From NCBI GenBank assembly GCA_947496235.1, contig CANMCE010000007.1, forward strand, positions 186,001 to 250,000: a stretch of DNA of 64,000 nucleotides, in the 5' to 3' direction. The stretch comes from an uncultured Glaciecola sp. (lineage in GTDB: Bacteria > Pseudomonadota > Gammaproteobacteria > Enterobacterales > Alteromonadaceae). The position numbers were made by a program, and so were the translations under genes. The notes beneath the pieces are model-generated. The model saw nothing but the letters and a program-made list of their open reading frames with translations, was not told where the DNA came from and did no database searches. Shown piece after piece: positions 9,812 through 17,961 of this stretch (position 1 is its first letter; each line of letters begins with the position of its first letter).

Positions 9812-10615
9812 ATGCGTAATCCATTTACGGTGATATTGGTCATTCTATTAATTATTTCATTTACCTACTCTATCTTCGTTTTACACATAGATAGTGAAGA
9901 CAATAATGCATTGATAATAAAAAATGACAGACAAACAGTAGTCGCAAAGGACTCAAATTCTGAACGTTCCAGTAAAATTCCACCTGCTTATATTCCCAAA
10001 CCACAATTAAAACCTTCGATCAATAAACAACCAAAAGCCGTGACAGAAGAGCAAGGCCTGCCAATCGCAATAAGGTTAATGGGAATAAATGCACAAGAGC
10101 AAAAAGGCTTATTTGAATCCGGCGGCCAGCTTGACGAATATATTGTGGGCGATTCGATGTTTGGCTACGACATTGAATTCAATGCCCTAGATAAAGAAAC
10201 AGCTACCCTTAGCTACCAAAATAAGTCGTTCATATTAACATTGAACGGCGATAATTTGCTCATTGAGGAAGATCAGCAAAGTTACGAGGAACTCCTTGCT
10301 ATGTCGCCTTCAGAAATTGGCACTCGACCTAAAATCGTTGAGCACTTTGTGACCTTAACTGAGACCCCATACATTGCCGACGGTATGATAGTCTCCCCAG
10401 GCATTAATCCTGAACTGTTTAAACAAGCGGGTTTACAGCCTGATGATGTGTTGCAAACCATAAATGGTTTAAGTGTGACTGTGGAAGAAGATTTTAAAAA
10501 GATTCAACGCATGATGCGTAATTCAAATACCTTGGTACTAGTAGTGCAACGACGAGGCCGACAACTTACATTGTATTTAGATATACCTGGCGAAGAACTT
10601 AGTATAAGTTTGTAG
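9812..10615 (+). CDS. GspC-like inner-membrane protein with PDZ domain
   Basis: A 267-residue protein with the layout of the type II secretion clamp protein GspC: a short N-terminal membrane anchor (residues 5-22), a Pro/Lys-rich linker, a homology-region-like domain (about 83-150, with the pattern L-x-G ... EYIVGD ... LxLxGD) and a C-terminal PDZ domain (about 185-260, with a GLQPDDVL carboxylate-loop-side segment). In a T2SS, GspC links the inner-membrane platform to the secretin GspD. No other gsp gene is in the window, so this is an orphan copy. It is divergent from the secreted S8 protease, which might be its client. The ATG at 9812 is chosen because AGGGAGA lies 5 nt upstream; a TTG at 9788 is less likely. 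Confidence 0.72.
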   Translation: MRNPFTVILVILLIISFTYSIFVLHIDSEDNNALIIKNDRQTVVAKDSNSERSSKIPPAYIPKPQLKPSINKQPKAVTEEQGLPIAIRLMGINAQEQKGLFESGGQLDEYIVGDSMFGYDIEFNALDKETATLSYQNKSFILTLNGDNLLIEEDQQSYEELLAMSPSEIGTRPKIVEHFVTLTETPYIADGMIVSPGINPELFKQAGLQPDDVLQTINGLSVTVEEDFKKIQRMMRNSNTLVLVVQRRGRQLTLYLDIPGEELSISL

Positions 10616-10893
10616 CATATACTACTTTGCCCCTTATTTTGGTTTTAGTGGCCACAGCATACATTTAGGTGTAGGCGATTAAAATTAAACCACTATTCTA
10701 CAAGAACGAAACTGATAATCTCTTTTCCAATTCTCAGCTATTATGCTTCTGTTGCTTTCAATATTGCTCATTGTTGTTTATCGTAGATATTCTCTAAGCG
10801 ATAAATTCCATTCAAATAAAGGATTGAATTAAATTTGAATGAGATATTGTACTGATTGCCATTCAGTACAACCTTGACAAGGGAAGTTATACA
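10616..10893 (+). other. Intergenic region upstream of the first TIR gene
   Basis: The left part (10616-10746) contains no gene that I can support. From 10747 onward the DNA is the upstream part of the duplicated unit and contains two inverted repeats, described separately. The sequence AAGGGAAGTTATACA before the ATG at 10894 provides the ribosome site and is repeated unchanged before the second gene. Confidence 0.5.
10809..10869 (+). promoter_or_regulatory. Two inverted repeats before the TIR gene (possible operators)
   Basis: A perfect 9-bp inverted repeat, CATTCAAAT (10809-10817) and ATTTGAATG (10833-10841), is followed by a perfect 7-bp repeat, GTACTGA (10849-10855) and TCAGTAC (10863-10869). 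The ends of the second lie 24 bp before the ATG. In copy 2 each has one or a few mismatches. They could be operator half-sites or RNA hairpins in the 5' leader. Confidence 0.45.
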
Positions 10894-13020
10894 ATGAATG
10901 AAAACATTGACGTTTATGATGCATTTATAAGCCATGCTTCTGAGGATTCCGAACGTGCACTTGAAATTGTCGCTTCATTAGAGCAACAGGGATTAAAGTG
11001 TTGGATTGATAAGCGTGATATAAGAGCTGGAAAAAAATACGCTGAAGAGATTGTTAGAGGTGTTCGACAATCACGATGCGTAGTGGTCGTAATCTCCCGC
11101 CATTCAAATGCATCTGATAATGTGGCAGCTGAGGCTGAAGAAGCGAGAAAATCTGGAAAGCCTATTTTTCCAGTTAGAGTAGAAGATGTTCAACCTTCAG
11201 AAAAACTTACCTTTTATGTCTCAATCAATCAGTGGCTCGACCTTTGGAATGCAGATAAAGTTGGAAAGCTCGAGCAATTGGCAAAGTCTATTGTCGATCC
11301 TGAAGCACTCGCAAATTCAATTATCCCAAAACCCTCCAATCTTCTTCAGTATTTAAAAAACAACCGGCTTAGCTTACTAGGTTTTGCAATCTTGAGTATT
11401 ACTATTGGTGTTGGTTTTTGGATGATTAAGGCTGATATAGGCGATTATGCCAATCCGTTTGGTGTTGAGTTACCAGAAAATATAGATCCAGAGGATTTTG
11501 AAAAAGAGAATATAACCGTTATTGCTTCCCCTTCCGTTAGCGAAATAACGGCTTTCGTTACTTTCACCGTTATGCCTGATCTCCATTCCATGGCTTACGT
11601 ACAATTTATAGATGCCGAATATCAATTAAAGTTTAGCAGTGGATTGGAGATTAAACAGTTTAGTCCTCCTGGATTTTCTACCGCCGTAGATACTGGTTTT
11701 GATAATATTCCAGATTGGGTTAGTGTACAAATAACTTTAAGAAATGGTGTAGTTATTGGCCCCTTTACCTATGATTTAGGTGGCCTTTCTGAGGATATTT
11801 TGGCAAAGCGAAAAGATTTAATAGACAGGGAGAGAATGCGTGAGATAGACATGGAGAAAAAGCGCCTAGATGGTTATTTAGATAATATTAAAGATCGTTT
11901 TAGCGAAGGATACGTTGTTCTGTGCTATGAATATTTTGGTTCTTTCTCTCAGTGCAAGATTACAGCAAGTATGGAACTTCCTATCAACAAGACGTTTGAG
12001 TCGATAACTTTTTTTAGCGCAGATATAAATAAACCTATTAAATTGGATTTTAATCCAATTCGTAAAAGTCCAGATGTTTTAATTTTGGGATCTGAAGCAT
12101 CAAATGAGCTGCGATTAATTTTGACGATCCCTTTAAAGGATCTTGCATATTCTGCAGTATTCAGTGATGGTGAGAAATCTGTAACACACCGAGCTGATGC
12201 TGACTATCGAGATTCCAATAAAAATTTGACATTCGAATTTGAGCCTTTAAGCGAACATGCGCCTAGGTTGTTCACTACCTCAGAACCATCAGGAGGTTAC
12301 TACAAAGAGCGTAGCAAATGGTCTCTACTGCCTTTTGTCGATAGTGCGCAGGAAATATATTGGACCACATACGATGGAGGAAAAAACCTACTCGAGAAAG
12401 GTGAGATAGGACAATTTCAAGCTAAACGCATATCAGCCCCTGAACTAGGAGTTACCTATGATGGGGCGGATGGATCTATCCTACAACTATCAGTGATAGA
12501 TAAAACAGGCGATGCTGAAACTTTTAAGTATAAAGCTAATTGGGCGGAGTGGATTCCATCGGCGGCAAGTGCTTCAATAAAATTCAGAAATAACTTTATC
12601 CAATGTAGAGTACACAAAATACATAATACGATAATTAGATTTACCATATGTGGTATGAATGTATCAGAACCATTTATGCGCGTATTTAATCGGGTTGAAT
12701 GGGGCTTAACATCAAGCGATTTATCCCTTTACAAAGGCTATGATCTAGATGTTCAATTTAAAAATATGGAAACCGAGATTACCGAGTATTTTGAAAGGAA
12801 GAAAAAATCTGGTGAACTGGATGAATCAAGCATAGAAACTCAACAAGAGTATACACGGACGCATATCGAAACATTTAAAAAGCGATTAAAACTTATTAAA
12901 GCGAGCAGAGGAACACCAGAGTACTTAATTATGTTAAAAACACCTGAAGCAATTTTCTTTAAATTCTCCTTGGTAAATGGTGAACAATCACCTGTTCTAC
13001 GAGCTGTTGTTAAAAAATAA
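10894..13020 (+). CDS. TIR-domain membrane protein with large C-terminal ectodomain, paralogue 1
   Basis: A 708-residue protein. Residues 6-135 form a TIR domain of the bacterial TIR_2 type: DAFISHASEDSE, then CWIDKRDIRAG, then VVVVISRHSNASDNVAAE. Glu80, six residues after Ser74, sits where NAD-cleaving TIRs have their catalytic Glu, so NADase or signal-nucleotide synthesis is possible. One transmembrane helix lies at about 159-177. Lys/Arg before it and acidic residues after it put TIR in the cytoplasm and the remaining 525 residues in the periplasm. The outer part has a charged coiled-coil-like stretch (about 305-335) and two cysteine pairs (344/354 and 571/586) kept in the paralogue, which suits disulfides. 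I recognise no known domain there. The design recalls Toll-like receptors with reversed domain order. A role in phage defence or envelope sensing is inferred. Confidence 0.85.
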   Translation: MNENIDVYDAFISHASEDSERALEIVASLEQQGLKCWIDKRDIRAGKKYAEEIVRGVRQSRCVVVVISRHSNASDNVAAEAEEARKSGKPIFPVRVEDVQPSEKLTFYVSINQWLDLWNADKVGKLEQLAKSIVDPEALANSIIPKPSNLLQYLKNNRLSLLGFAILSITIGVGFWMIKADIGDYANPFGVELPENIDPEDFEKENITVIASPSVSEITAFVTFTVMPDLHSMAYVQFIDAEYQLKFSSGLEIKQFSPPGFSTAVDTGFDNIPDWVSVQITLRNGVVIGPFTYDLGGLSEDILAKRKDLIDRERMREIDMEKKRLDGYLDNIKDRFSEGYVVLCYEYFGSFSQCKITASMELPINKTFESITFFSADINKPIKLDFNPIRKSPDVLILGSEASNELRLILTIPLKDLAYSAVFSDGEKSVTHRADADYRDSNKNLTFEFEPLSEHAPRLFTTSEPSGGYYKERSKWSLLPFVDSAQEIYWTTYDGGKNLLEKGEIGQFQAKRISAPELGVTYDGADGSILQLSVIDKTGDAETFKYKANWAEWIPSAASASIKFRNNFIQCRVHKIHNTIIRFTICGMNVSEPFMRVFNRVEWGLTSSDLSLYKGYDLDVQFKNMETEITEYFERKKKSGELDESSIETQQEYTRTHIETFKKRLKLIKASRGTPEYLIMLKTPEAIFFKFSLVNGEQSPVLRAVVKK

Positions 13021-13060
13021 TATCCAGACGATAAAGCTTTAACTCTAAGAACGAGAATAT

Positions 13061-15334
13061 TTCTGTTGCTTTCAATATTGCTCATTGTTGTTTATCGTAG
13101 ACATTCTAGAAGCGATAAATTCCATTCACATAAAGGTTTAAATTAAATTTGAATGGGATACTGAACTGATTGCCATTCAGTACAACCTTAGCAAGGGAAG
13201 TTATACAATGAATGAAAACATTGACGTTTATGATGCATTTATAAGCCATGCTTCTGAGGATTCCGAACGTGCACTTGAAATTGTCGCTTCATTAGAGCAA
13301 CAGGGATTAAAGTGTTGGATTGATAAGCGTGATATAAGAGCTGGAAAAAAATACGCTGAAGAGATTGTTAGAGGTGTTCGACAATCACGATGCGTAGTGG
13401 TCGTAATCTCCCGCCATTCAAATGCATCTGATAATGTGGCAGCTGAGGCTGAAGAAGCGAGAAAATCTGGAAAGCCTATTTTTCCAGTTAGAGTAGAAGA
13501 TGTTCAACCTTCAGAAAAACTTACTTTTTATGTCTCAATCAATCAGTGGCTCGACCTTTGGAATGCAGATAAAGTAGGCAAACTCGAGCAATTGGCAAAG
13601 TCCATTGTCGATCCTGAAGCACTCGCAAATTCAATTATCCCAAAACCCTCCAATCTTTTTCAGTATTTAAAAAACAACCGGCTTAGCTTACTAGGTTTTG
13701 CAATCTTGATTATTACTATTGGCGTTGGTTTTTGGATGATTAAGGCTGATATAGGCGATTATGCCAATCCATTCGGCTTTGAGTTGCCAGAAAATGTAGA
13801 ACCTGAGGATTTTGAAAAAGACGATATTATTATAATGACTTATCCTTCTGATGGCGGAGTTAGAGCCACTATTTCAATCGGCTTTGAGATCAATTTGAGC
13901 GCAGCTGCTGTAAATAAACTCTTCAACGCCCAATATGATTTAAATTTCAGTAATGGAGTAGACATAACCCAAACCAGTCACGGATTGGGATTAATTACAG
14001 GTATAGATACTCATCTCGATAACATCCCAGAATGGGTAAGTATACAGATATCGCTAAAAAATGGCGCTGTTATAGGCCCTTTTACTTATGATTTAAATGA
14101 CCTTTATGCGCAAATTGAAACAAAGAGAGAGGAATCAATAGAAAGAGAAAGATTGCGTAAGATAGAAAAAGAAAAACAACAGTATAATGAATATTTCGAA
14201 GACACTAAAGAACACTTTGCCAAAGGTAGAGTTGTTCGATGTTCTGATTATTTTGGGACTCTTACTCACTGTAAACTAGCCGTTCATAGAAGATTGCTAA
14301 TAAATGAGGTTTTTGATTCGGTTATTTTTTTTAACGTTAAAGAAAATAAGTCGATTCCAGTTGAATTTATGACAAATCAAAATAATCCAGATGTTTTAGT
14401 TTTAGAATCTGGTGAACCCGATAAATATCAAGTAATTTTGACTACTTCTTTAGATGGTCTTGAATATTCAGCAAAATTCAGCGATGGTGAGAAAATCACA
14501 AAACTCCCAGCAGATACTAATCATCGCCCCTCTAATATGAGTTTAACATTTGAATTTGAGTCCTTAACTAATGACGCACCAAGGCTATTCGCTACCTCGT
14601 ATCCATCAGGGGGTTACTACAAAGAGCGTAGTAAGTGGCATTTACTACCATTTATCGATAATGCACAGGAGATTCATTGGACCATATTCGATGGCGGAAA
14701 AAACTCTTTTCAAAAACAGAGAACTGGAGAATACTTAAGTTACGGTATACCGTCCTCAGAACTAGGAATTACATATGACGGAAGTGATGGTCCTATCCTT
14801 CAACTATCAGTGATAGATGAAACAGGCGAAGCTGAAACTTTTAAATATAAAGCTAATTGGGCGGAGTGGATTCCATCAGCGGCAAGTGCTTCGATAAGAA
14901 TCACAAAGGAATCAATCAATTGTTCAGATGAAGAAGTATCCGGTACAAAGCTCAGATATACTATTTGTAAAATCGACGTACCGGAACCATTTACCCGAAT
15001 ATTTACTCAGGTTGAATGGGGAGTAACACCAAACCATTTGGACTCGTTTGAAAAACATGACCTAGAAGTCGAATATCAAAATTTGGAAGCGCGAATTAAT
15101 GAGTATTTTGATAGCAAGGAAGTATTGGAACAGTTAAATGAGCGATACATTAAGAACTATCAAAAGTTTGCCAAGTCGCATCTAGAGAAATTAAAAAGTG
15201 ACGTGAAACAAAGTACTGCAATCGACGAAACTACGGAGTACTTAATTATTCAAGACGCACCTGAAGCAGTCTTCTTTAAATTTTCTCTGGTTAATGGTGA
15301 ACAATCACCTGTTTTAAGAGTATTCGTTAAATAG
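13061..15334 (+). repeat. Tandem duplication unit, copy 2
   Basis: Second copy of the 2314-bp-period direct repeat. It includes the 147-bp upstream segment with about ten or more point differences from copy 1, the same AAGGGAAGTTATACA leader, and the second TIR gene. No terminal inverted repeats or transposase are present, so this is a gene duplication and not an insertion sequence. Confidence 0.88.
13208..15334 (+). CDS. TIR-domain membrane protein with large C-terminal ectodomain, paralogue 2
   Basis: Exactly the same length as paralogue 1 (708 residues) and collinear with it. Residues 1-149 are identical, and the transmembrane helix region (to about 200) differs at only a handful of positions. 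The ectodomain then diverges strongly, though it keeps the two cysteine pairs with the same spacings (10 and 15), a charged heptad-like stretch, a shared SGGYYKERSKW block, a shared KANWAEWIPSAASAS block and the same SLVNGEQSPVLR ending. The putative catalytic Glu80 and the cytoplasmic TIR are unchanged. A common effector joined to two different sensors is the simplest reading. The two could also form heteromers. An intergenic gap of 187 bp carrying its own duplicated promoter region suggests independent transcription. Confidence 0.85.
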   Translation: MNENIDVYDAFISHASEDSERALEIVASLEQQGLKCWIDKRDIRAGKKYAEEIVRGVRQSRCVVVVISRHSNASDNVAAEAEEARKSGKPIFPVRVEDVQPSEKLTFYVSINQWLDLWNADKVGKLEQLAKSIVDPEALANSIIPKPSNLFQYLKNNRLSLLGFAILIITIGVGFWMIKADIGDYANPFGFELPENVEPEDFEKDDIIIMTYPSDGGVRATISIGFEINLSAAAVNKLFNAQYDLNFSNGVDITQTSHGLGLITGIDTHLDNIPEWVSIQISLKNGAVIGPFTYDLNDLYAQIETKREESIERERLRKIEKEKQQYNEYFEDTKEHFAKGRVVRCSDYFGTLTHCKLAVHRRLLINEVFDSVIFFNVKENKSIPVEFMTNQNNPDVLVLESGEPDKYQVILTTSLDGLEYSAKFSDGEKITKLPADTNHRPSNMSLTFEFESLTNDAPRLFATSYPSGGYYKERSKWHLLPFIDNAQEIHWTIFDGGKNSFQKQRTGEYLSYGIPSSELGITYDGSDGPILQLSVIDETGEAETFKYKANWAEWIPSAASASIRITKESINCSDEEVSGTKLRYTICKIDVPEPFTRIFTQVEWGVTPNHLDSFEKHDLEVEYQNLEARINEYFDSKEVLEQLNERYIKNYQKFAKSHLEKLKSDVKQSTAIDETTEYLIIQDAPEAVFFKFSLVNGEQSPVLRVFVK

Positions 15335-15353
15335 GAATGGTCTGCTGAAAATT

Positions 15354-15386
15354 GTAGCGGAGGTCTAATACAAGCCCCTCCACTAC
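15354..15386. terminator. Hairpin between convergent TIR and lipoprotein genes
   Basis: An inverted repeat GTAGCGGAGG / CCTCCACTAC with one mismatch and a 13-nt loop. It lies between two convergent genes. On the minus strand it is followed by AATTTTC; on the plus strand a T tract appears about 10 nt later. It may end transcripts from both sides. Confidence 0.55.
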
Positions 15387-15404
15387 GCCTCCCTAACTTT
15401 TTCT

Positions 15405-16247
15405 TTAGCGACTTCTAGTAATCACTACTTTTGCGGTAGGATTATCAAACCTGTCACTATGATTCAAAACGGATGTCATTAGACCTTCACTGCTTGGGTC
15501 CATTGAATTTTCACTAGTAACCACGCCAGCGTGTATGCGTACTGCATCTATTAAATCGTCACGTTGAGCGTCGAAGCCAGCTGCTGCACCACCACCGCCA
15601 GCAGCTGTCGCTGCAGGTCCAGGCATGGTATCAGCCGTTTCGGTATTGGCTTCTGTACCAGCATCCCAAGTCACCATGGTAAAGCTTACAGAATCTCCAG
15701 GCTGCATGTCGCTGATATCAAATCCAGCGACACCAGTGAAGGCATCATTTGTATCCACTAGCATGGAGGCAACTGTGATGCGCAAATTGTCCGTATCAAG
15801 TGTCGGCACTATCAAGGTCAATACTTGACTCTGGTTTCCCGGCATTAATACACCTGCGGTTGTTGCAGCATCTAAATATTGAATGGCTTCGACAGCTTCA
15901 TCAACTAACATGGATGGATCACCGCCTTCAGCCAACATTTCAACCCCCGTGCTAGCAGCTTGTCCAGGTACAAAGGCATAAAAACCAGGTTCATGAGCAA
16001 TTGCTGCCACAGGTGCGAATGGTTGACCTGCGGTTAGGTTAGTAACCACCAAATTATAGGTAGCAACCCCAGTGGTTGGCCCTTGTGGTCCTTGAGGACC
16101 TTCAGGGCCGGCTGGCCCCTCGGGACCAGCGGGACCTTCTGGACCTGTTGGTCCTGCTGGTCCTATATCACCATCGTCACCAGCACAGGCGGCTAATAAC
16201 GTAACAAAAGTACCTAAGATGAGCGTCTTAAAAATTGAATTTTTCAT
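15405..16247 (-). CDS. Spondin-domain lipoprotein with collagen-like repeats
   Basis: A 280-residue lipoprotein. The signal peptide ends in the lipobox LAAC near residue 20, so the mature Cys should be lipidated. Immediately after it come about 11 Gly-Pro-x / Gly-Pro-Glu-Gly-Pro type triplets (residues about 28-60), a short collagen-like stalk. The remainder matches a spondin_N-type beta domain (about 62-270), beginning YNLVVTNLTAGQPF and containing a calcium-site-like acidic stretch. The spondin region may mediate attachment to surfaces or matrix; this is inferred from the eukaryotic family. A broken paralogue of the same length lies immediately upstream, 15 bp away on the same strand, suggesting a former two-gene operon. 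Confidence 0.8.
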   Translation of the reverse strand: MKNSIFKTLILGTFVTLLAACAGDDGDIGPAGPTGPEGPAGPEGPAGPEGPQGPQGPTTGVATYNLVVTNLTAGQPFAPVAAIAHEPGFYAFVPGQAASTGVEMLAEGGDPSMLVDEAVEAIQYLDAATTAGVLMPGNQSQVLTLIVPTLDTDNLRITVASMLVDTNDAFTGVAGFDISDMQPGDSVSFTMVTWDAGTEANTETADTMPGPAATAAGGGGAAAGFDAQRDDLIDAVRIHAGVVTSENSMDPSSEGLMTSVLNHSDRFDNPTAKVVITRSR

Positions 16248-16262
16248 CAGGTTCTCCTTAAC

Positions 16263-17105
16263 TTAGGACGCAGGCACTACGATTGTGACTTTAGCAACTG
16301 GGTTTAACCATCTGTGTACAGTTGAATCGAGATCACTTGCGCCTGCCGTTGCGGATGTATCACCTAAGGTATTTGGATGAATATGTATGGCACCATCGGT
16401 ACCATCAACAACTTCTGTTGCAACCGCTAAGTCAGAACCATCAACGTCCTTACCTACTTTAACGGCTACGCCCTCACCGCCAGTTCCCATTGAAGGTGCG
16501 ATTGGTGGTGCACCAGCACCAGCTACACCTGGCGCTCCGAAACCACCTAAAGGTGTTCCACCAACGCCAGTAATATCGGTACGGGTCATATTTAATTCAT
16601 CGTTAAGTTCAGAACCAGCATCATAGGCATTTAAATAATAGTGATAAGTACCGGGTTCTGTAGGAATCATAATACTGTCTAAACCTACAAAAGCGTCATT
16701 ACTCGGTATTATCATGGTTAAAAGTGAAAGATAAGGCTTGTCCATTGTGTCAAAGGAGTAAGTAAGGGTCGTGGAAGGTTCAACTAAGCCGCCAAATTTC
16801 ATCCAAGTGTTGCTACCATTATCAGTAGCGGCAGAGCCTAGCATTGCTTCGAAATTTTGACCTGAAGAATCAGCATTATCTGCGTCGTCTATAACACCAG
16901 CTTCTGCTAACTAGGTAAGTGCCATAGATGCATCTTCACCTACCTCGAATAGGTCTGCATCTGCAGTATGTGCGACAACGAGTCTAGGCGTAAAAAAGAC
17001 ACCTTGAGTTAGATTAGTAATACCTACTTCGACTTCTACCGCTTGTGCCATAAAAGACGAACCTAAGGTAACGGCAGCAATTGCCGACAATGTTTTGAGT
17101 TTCAT
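16263..17105 (-). pseudogene. Spondin-domain secreted protein interrupted by an in-frame amber codon
   Basis: The reading frame starts at 17105 with a signal peptide (MKLKTLSAIAAVTLGSSFMA, cleaved near AQA) and the spondin start VEVGITNLTQGVFF. It runs into a single TAG at 16911-16913 after codon 64, then continues in the same frame without further stops to 16263. The whole frame is 843 bp, exactly the length of the intact neighbour at 15405-16247, and the part after the stop (LAEAGVIDDADN...) aligns with the neighbour's spondin domain. The loss therefore looks recent, or is a base-call error. The C-terminal half contains a Gly/Ala/Pro-rich insert (about residues 190-215 of the reconstructed protein). 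No collagen-like stalk or lipobox is present, unlike the neighbour. Confidence 0.8.
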
Positions 17106-17269
17106 ATAAAAGATTCCTTGAGTTGTGTGTTGATTGTCATCAAGGAAAAGTCTGCTAAATAGTTATCACGAAACTATCACGGGAAAGTCACATTTTAATG
17201 ATTATTTTGTTCAATTTTTTAAACGAATGCAGGAAAACGGCTTGTAAGGAATAGCAGAAGTAGTAAAAG

Positions 17270-17294
17270 CTCGCCCGAATGGGACTCAGGCGAG
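17270..17294 (-). terminator. Terminator downstream of the DUF4920 gene
   Basis: A CTCGCC/GGCGAG stem extended by three more pairs (including one G-U) lies 30 bp past the stop codon of the minus-strand gene. On that strand it is followed by CTTTTAC, a short T tract. Confidence 0.6.
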
Positions 17295-17323
17295 TTTGTA
17301 CAAGGGGTGTTAGAGTATGTTTA

Positions 17324-17803
17324 TTAAACCCGTGGAATTTTTACTGAGGTAGCTACAAACTCGTATTGTTTACCTGCTAAGAAAGTTGTGCTTTGATCAC
17401 GTAAATCTTGATTAAAATGCTCGGCTTTTTCTTTAGATAATTCTTTTTCAACGAGTTTTCCCATCATAGTCACTGTTTTTCCACTACTGTCTGTAGGAAT
17501 GAAAAAACCATAATCTTGAAATGAAACTCGAATGACTTGATCCCCTGCTTGGGCAATAAAAAAGCAGCCTTTTTTCTGGCAAACTTTATTAATTTTAGTT
17601 TCTACTTTGATAGTTTCGCCTACTGCTACATCATTTGATGCAATAGCGGCTTCTAGTGATATTGTTTCTTTTGAAGCATCTAGTTCTGCGCCAAAAGTTT
17701 CACTGGTTTCGTCACTAGCAACTGGCTCAGATAATCTGATGGGTTCATTGGCAACCACTGAGGTTGTCAGGGTTAAGATAAATGCTAAAGCAAGTGCCTT
17801 CAT
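17324..17803 (-). CDS. DUF4920-family exported protein
   Basis: A 159-residue protein with a signal peptide (MKALALAFILTLTTSVVA, cleaved after the Ala). The mature part shows the DUF4920 pattern: a beta strand with VGETIKVETKINKVC, then QKKGCFF with two nearby cysteines, then VSFQDYGFFIP and GKTVTMMGKLV. The fold resembles an OB-type barrel; the biochemical role of the family is not established, and the two Cys may bind a metal or form a disulfide. The ATG at 17803 is preferred because GGAAG lies about 8 nt upstream; a start at 17836 would place charged residues before the signal peptide. It has its own terminator. Confidence 0.75.
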   Translation of the reverse strand: MKALALAFILTLTTSVVANEPIRLSEPVASDETSETFGAELDASKETISLEAAIASNDVAVGETIKVETKINKVCQKKGCFFIAQAGDQVIRVSFQDYGFFIPTDSSGKTVTMMGKLVEKELSKEKAEHFNQDLRDQSTTFLAGKQYEFVATSVKIPRV

Positions 17804-17961
17804 AAGTTTCTTCCGTAAATTGTCCCGAAAAGCCATATTATGCTTAAATTTTTTGAATTGCTAGCTTACCTAGGTACTAGGTAACAAATGTTTCATTTGA
17901 TTCCTAGGATTTTCAGTGTACACTTGTACGCTGAAAGTAACTAATTAAAGATAGACTAATC

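Larger units (their letters stand above)
10747..13020 (+). repeat. Tandem duplication unit, copy 1
   Basis: First copy of a direct repeat with a period of 2314 bp. It begins with TTCTGTTGCTTTCAATATTG, 147 bp before the start codon, and ends with the stop codon of the first TIR gene. Upstream DNA and the first 317 coding bases match copy 2 closely (the coding 317 bases exactly); similarity drops sharply after about codon 205 and returns in short blocks near the 3' end. Confidence 0.9.

Noticed and set aside
10747..15334. Tandem duplication as an insertion sequence or transposon
   Set aside because: No transposase, terminal inverted repeats or target-site duplications are visible; the repeat borders match gene borders.
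16263..16844. Separate gene for the second half of the broken spondin protein
   Set aside because: It continues in the same frame as the upstream part through a single TAG, has no ribosome site or signal peptide, and together they equal the paralogue length.
16911..16913. Amber codon as a possible recoded residue
   Set aside because: No downstream recoding structure was seen, and the aligned paralogue has an ordinary residue at the place; nonsense mutation or base error is simpler.
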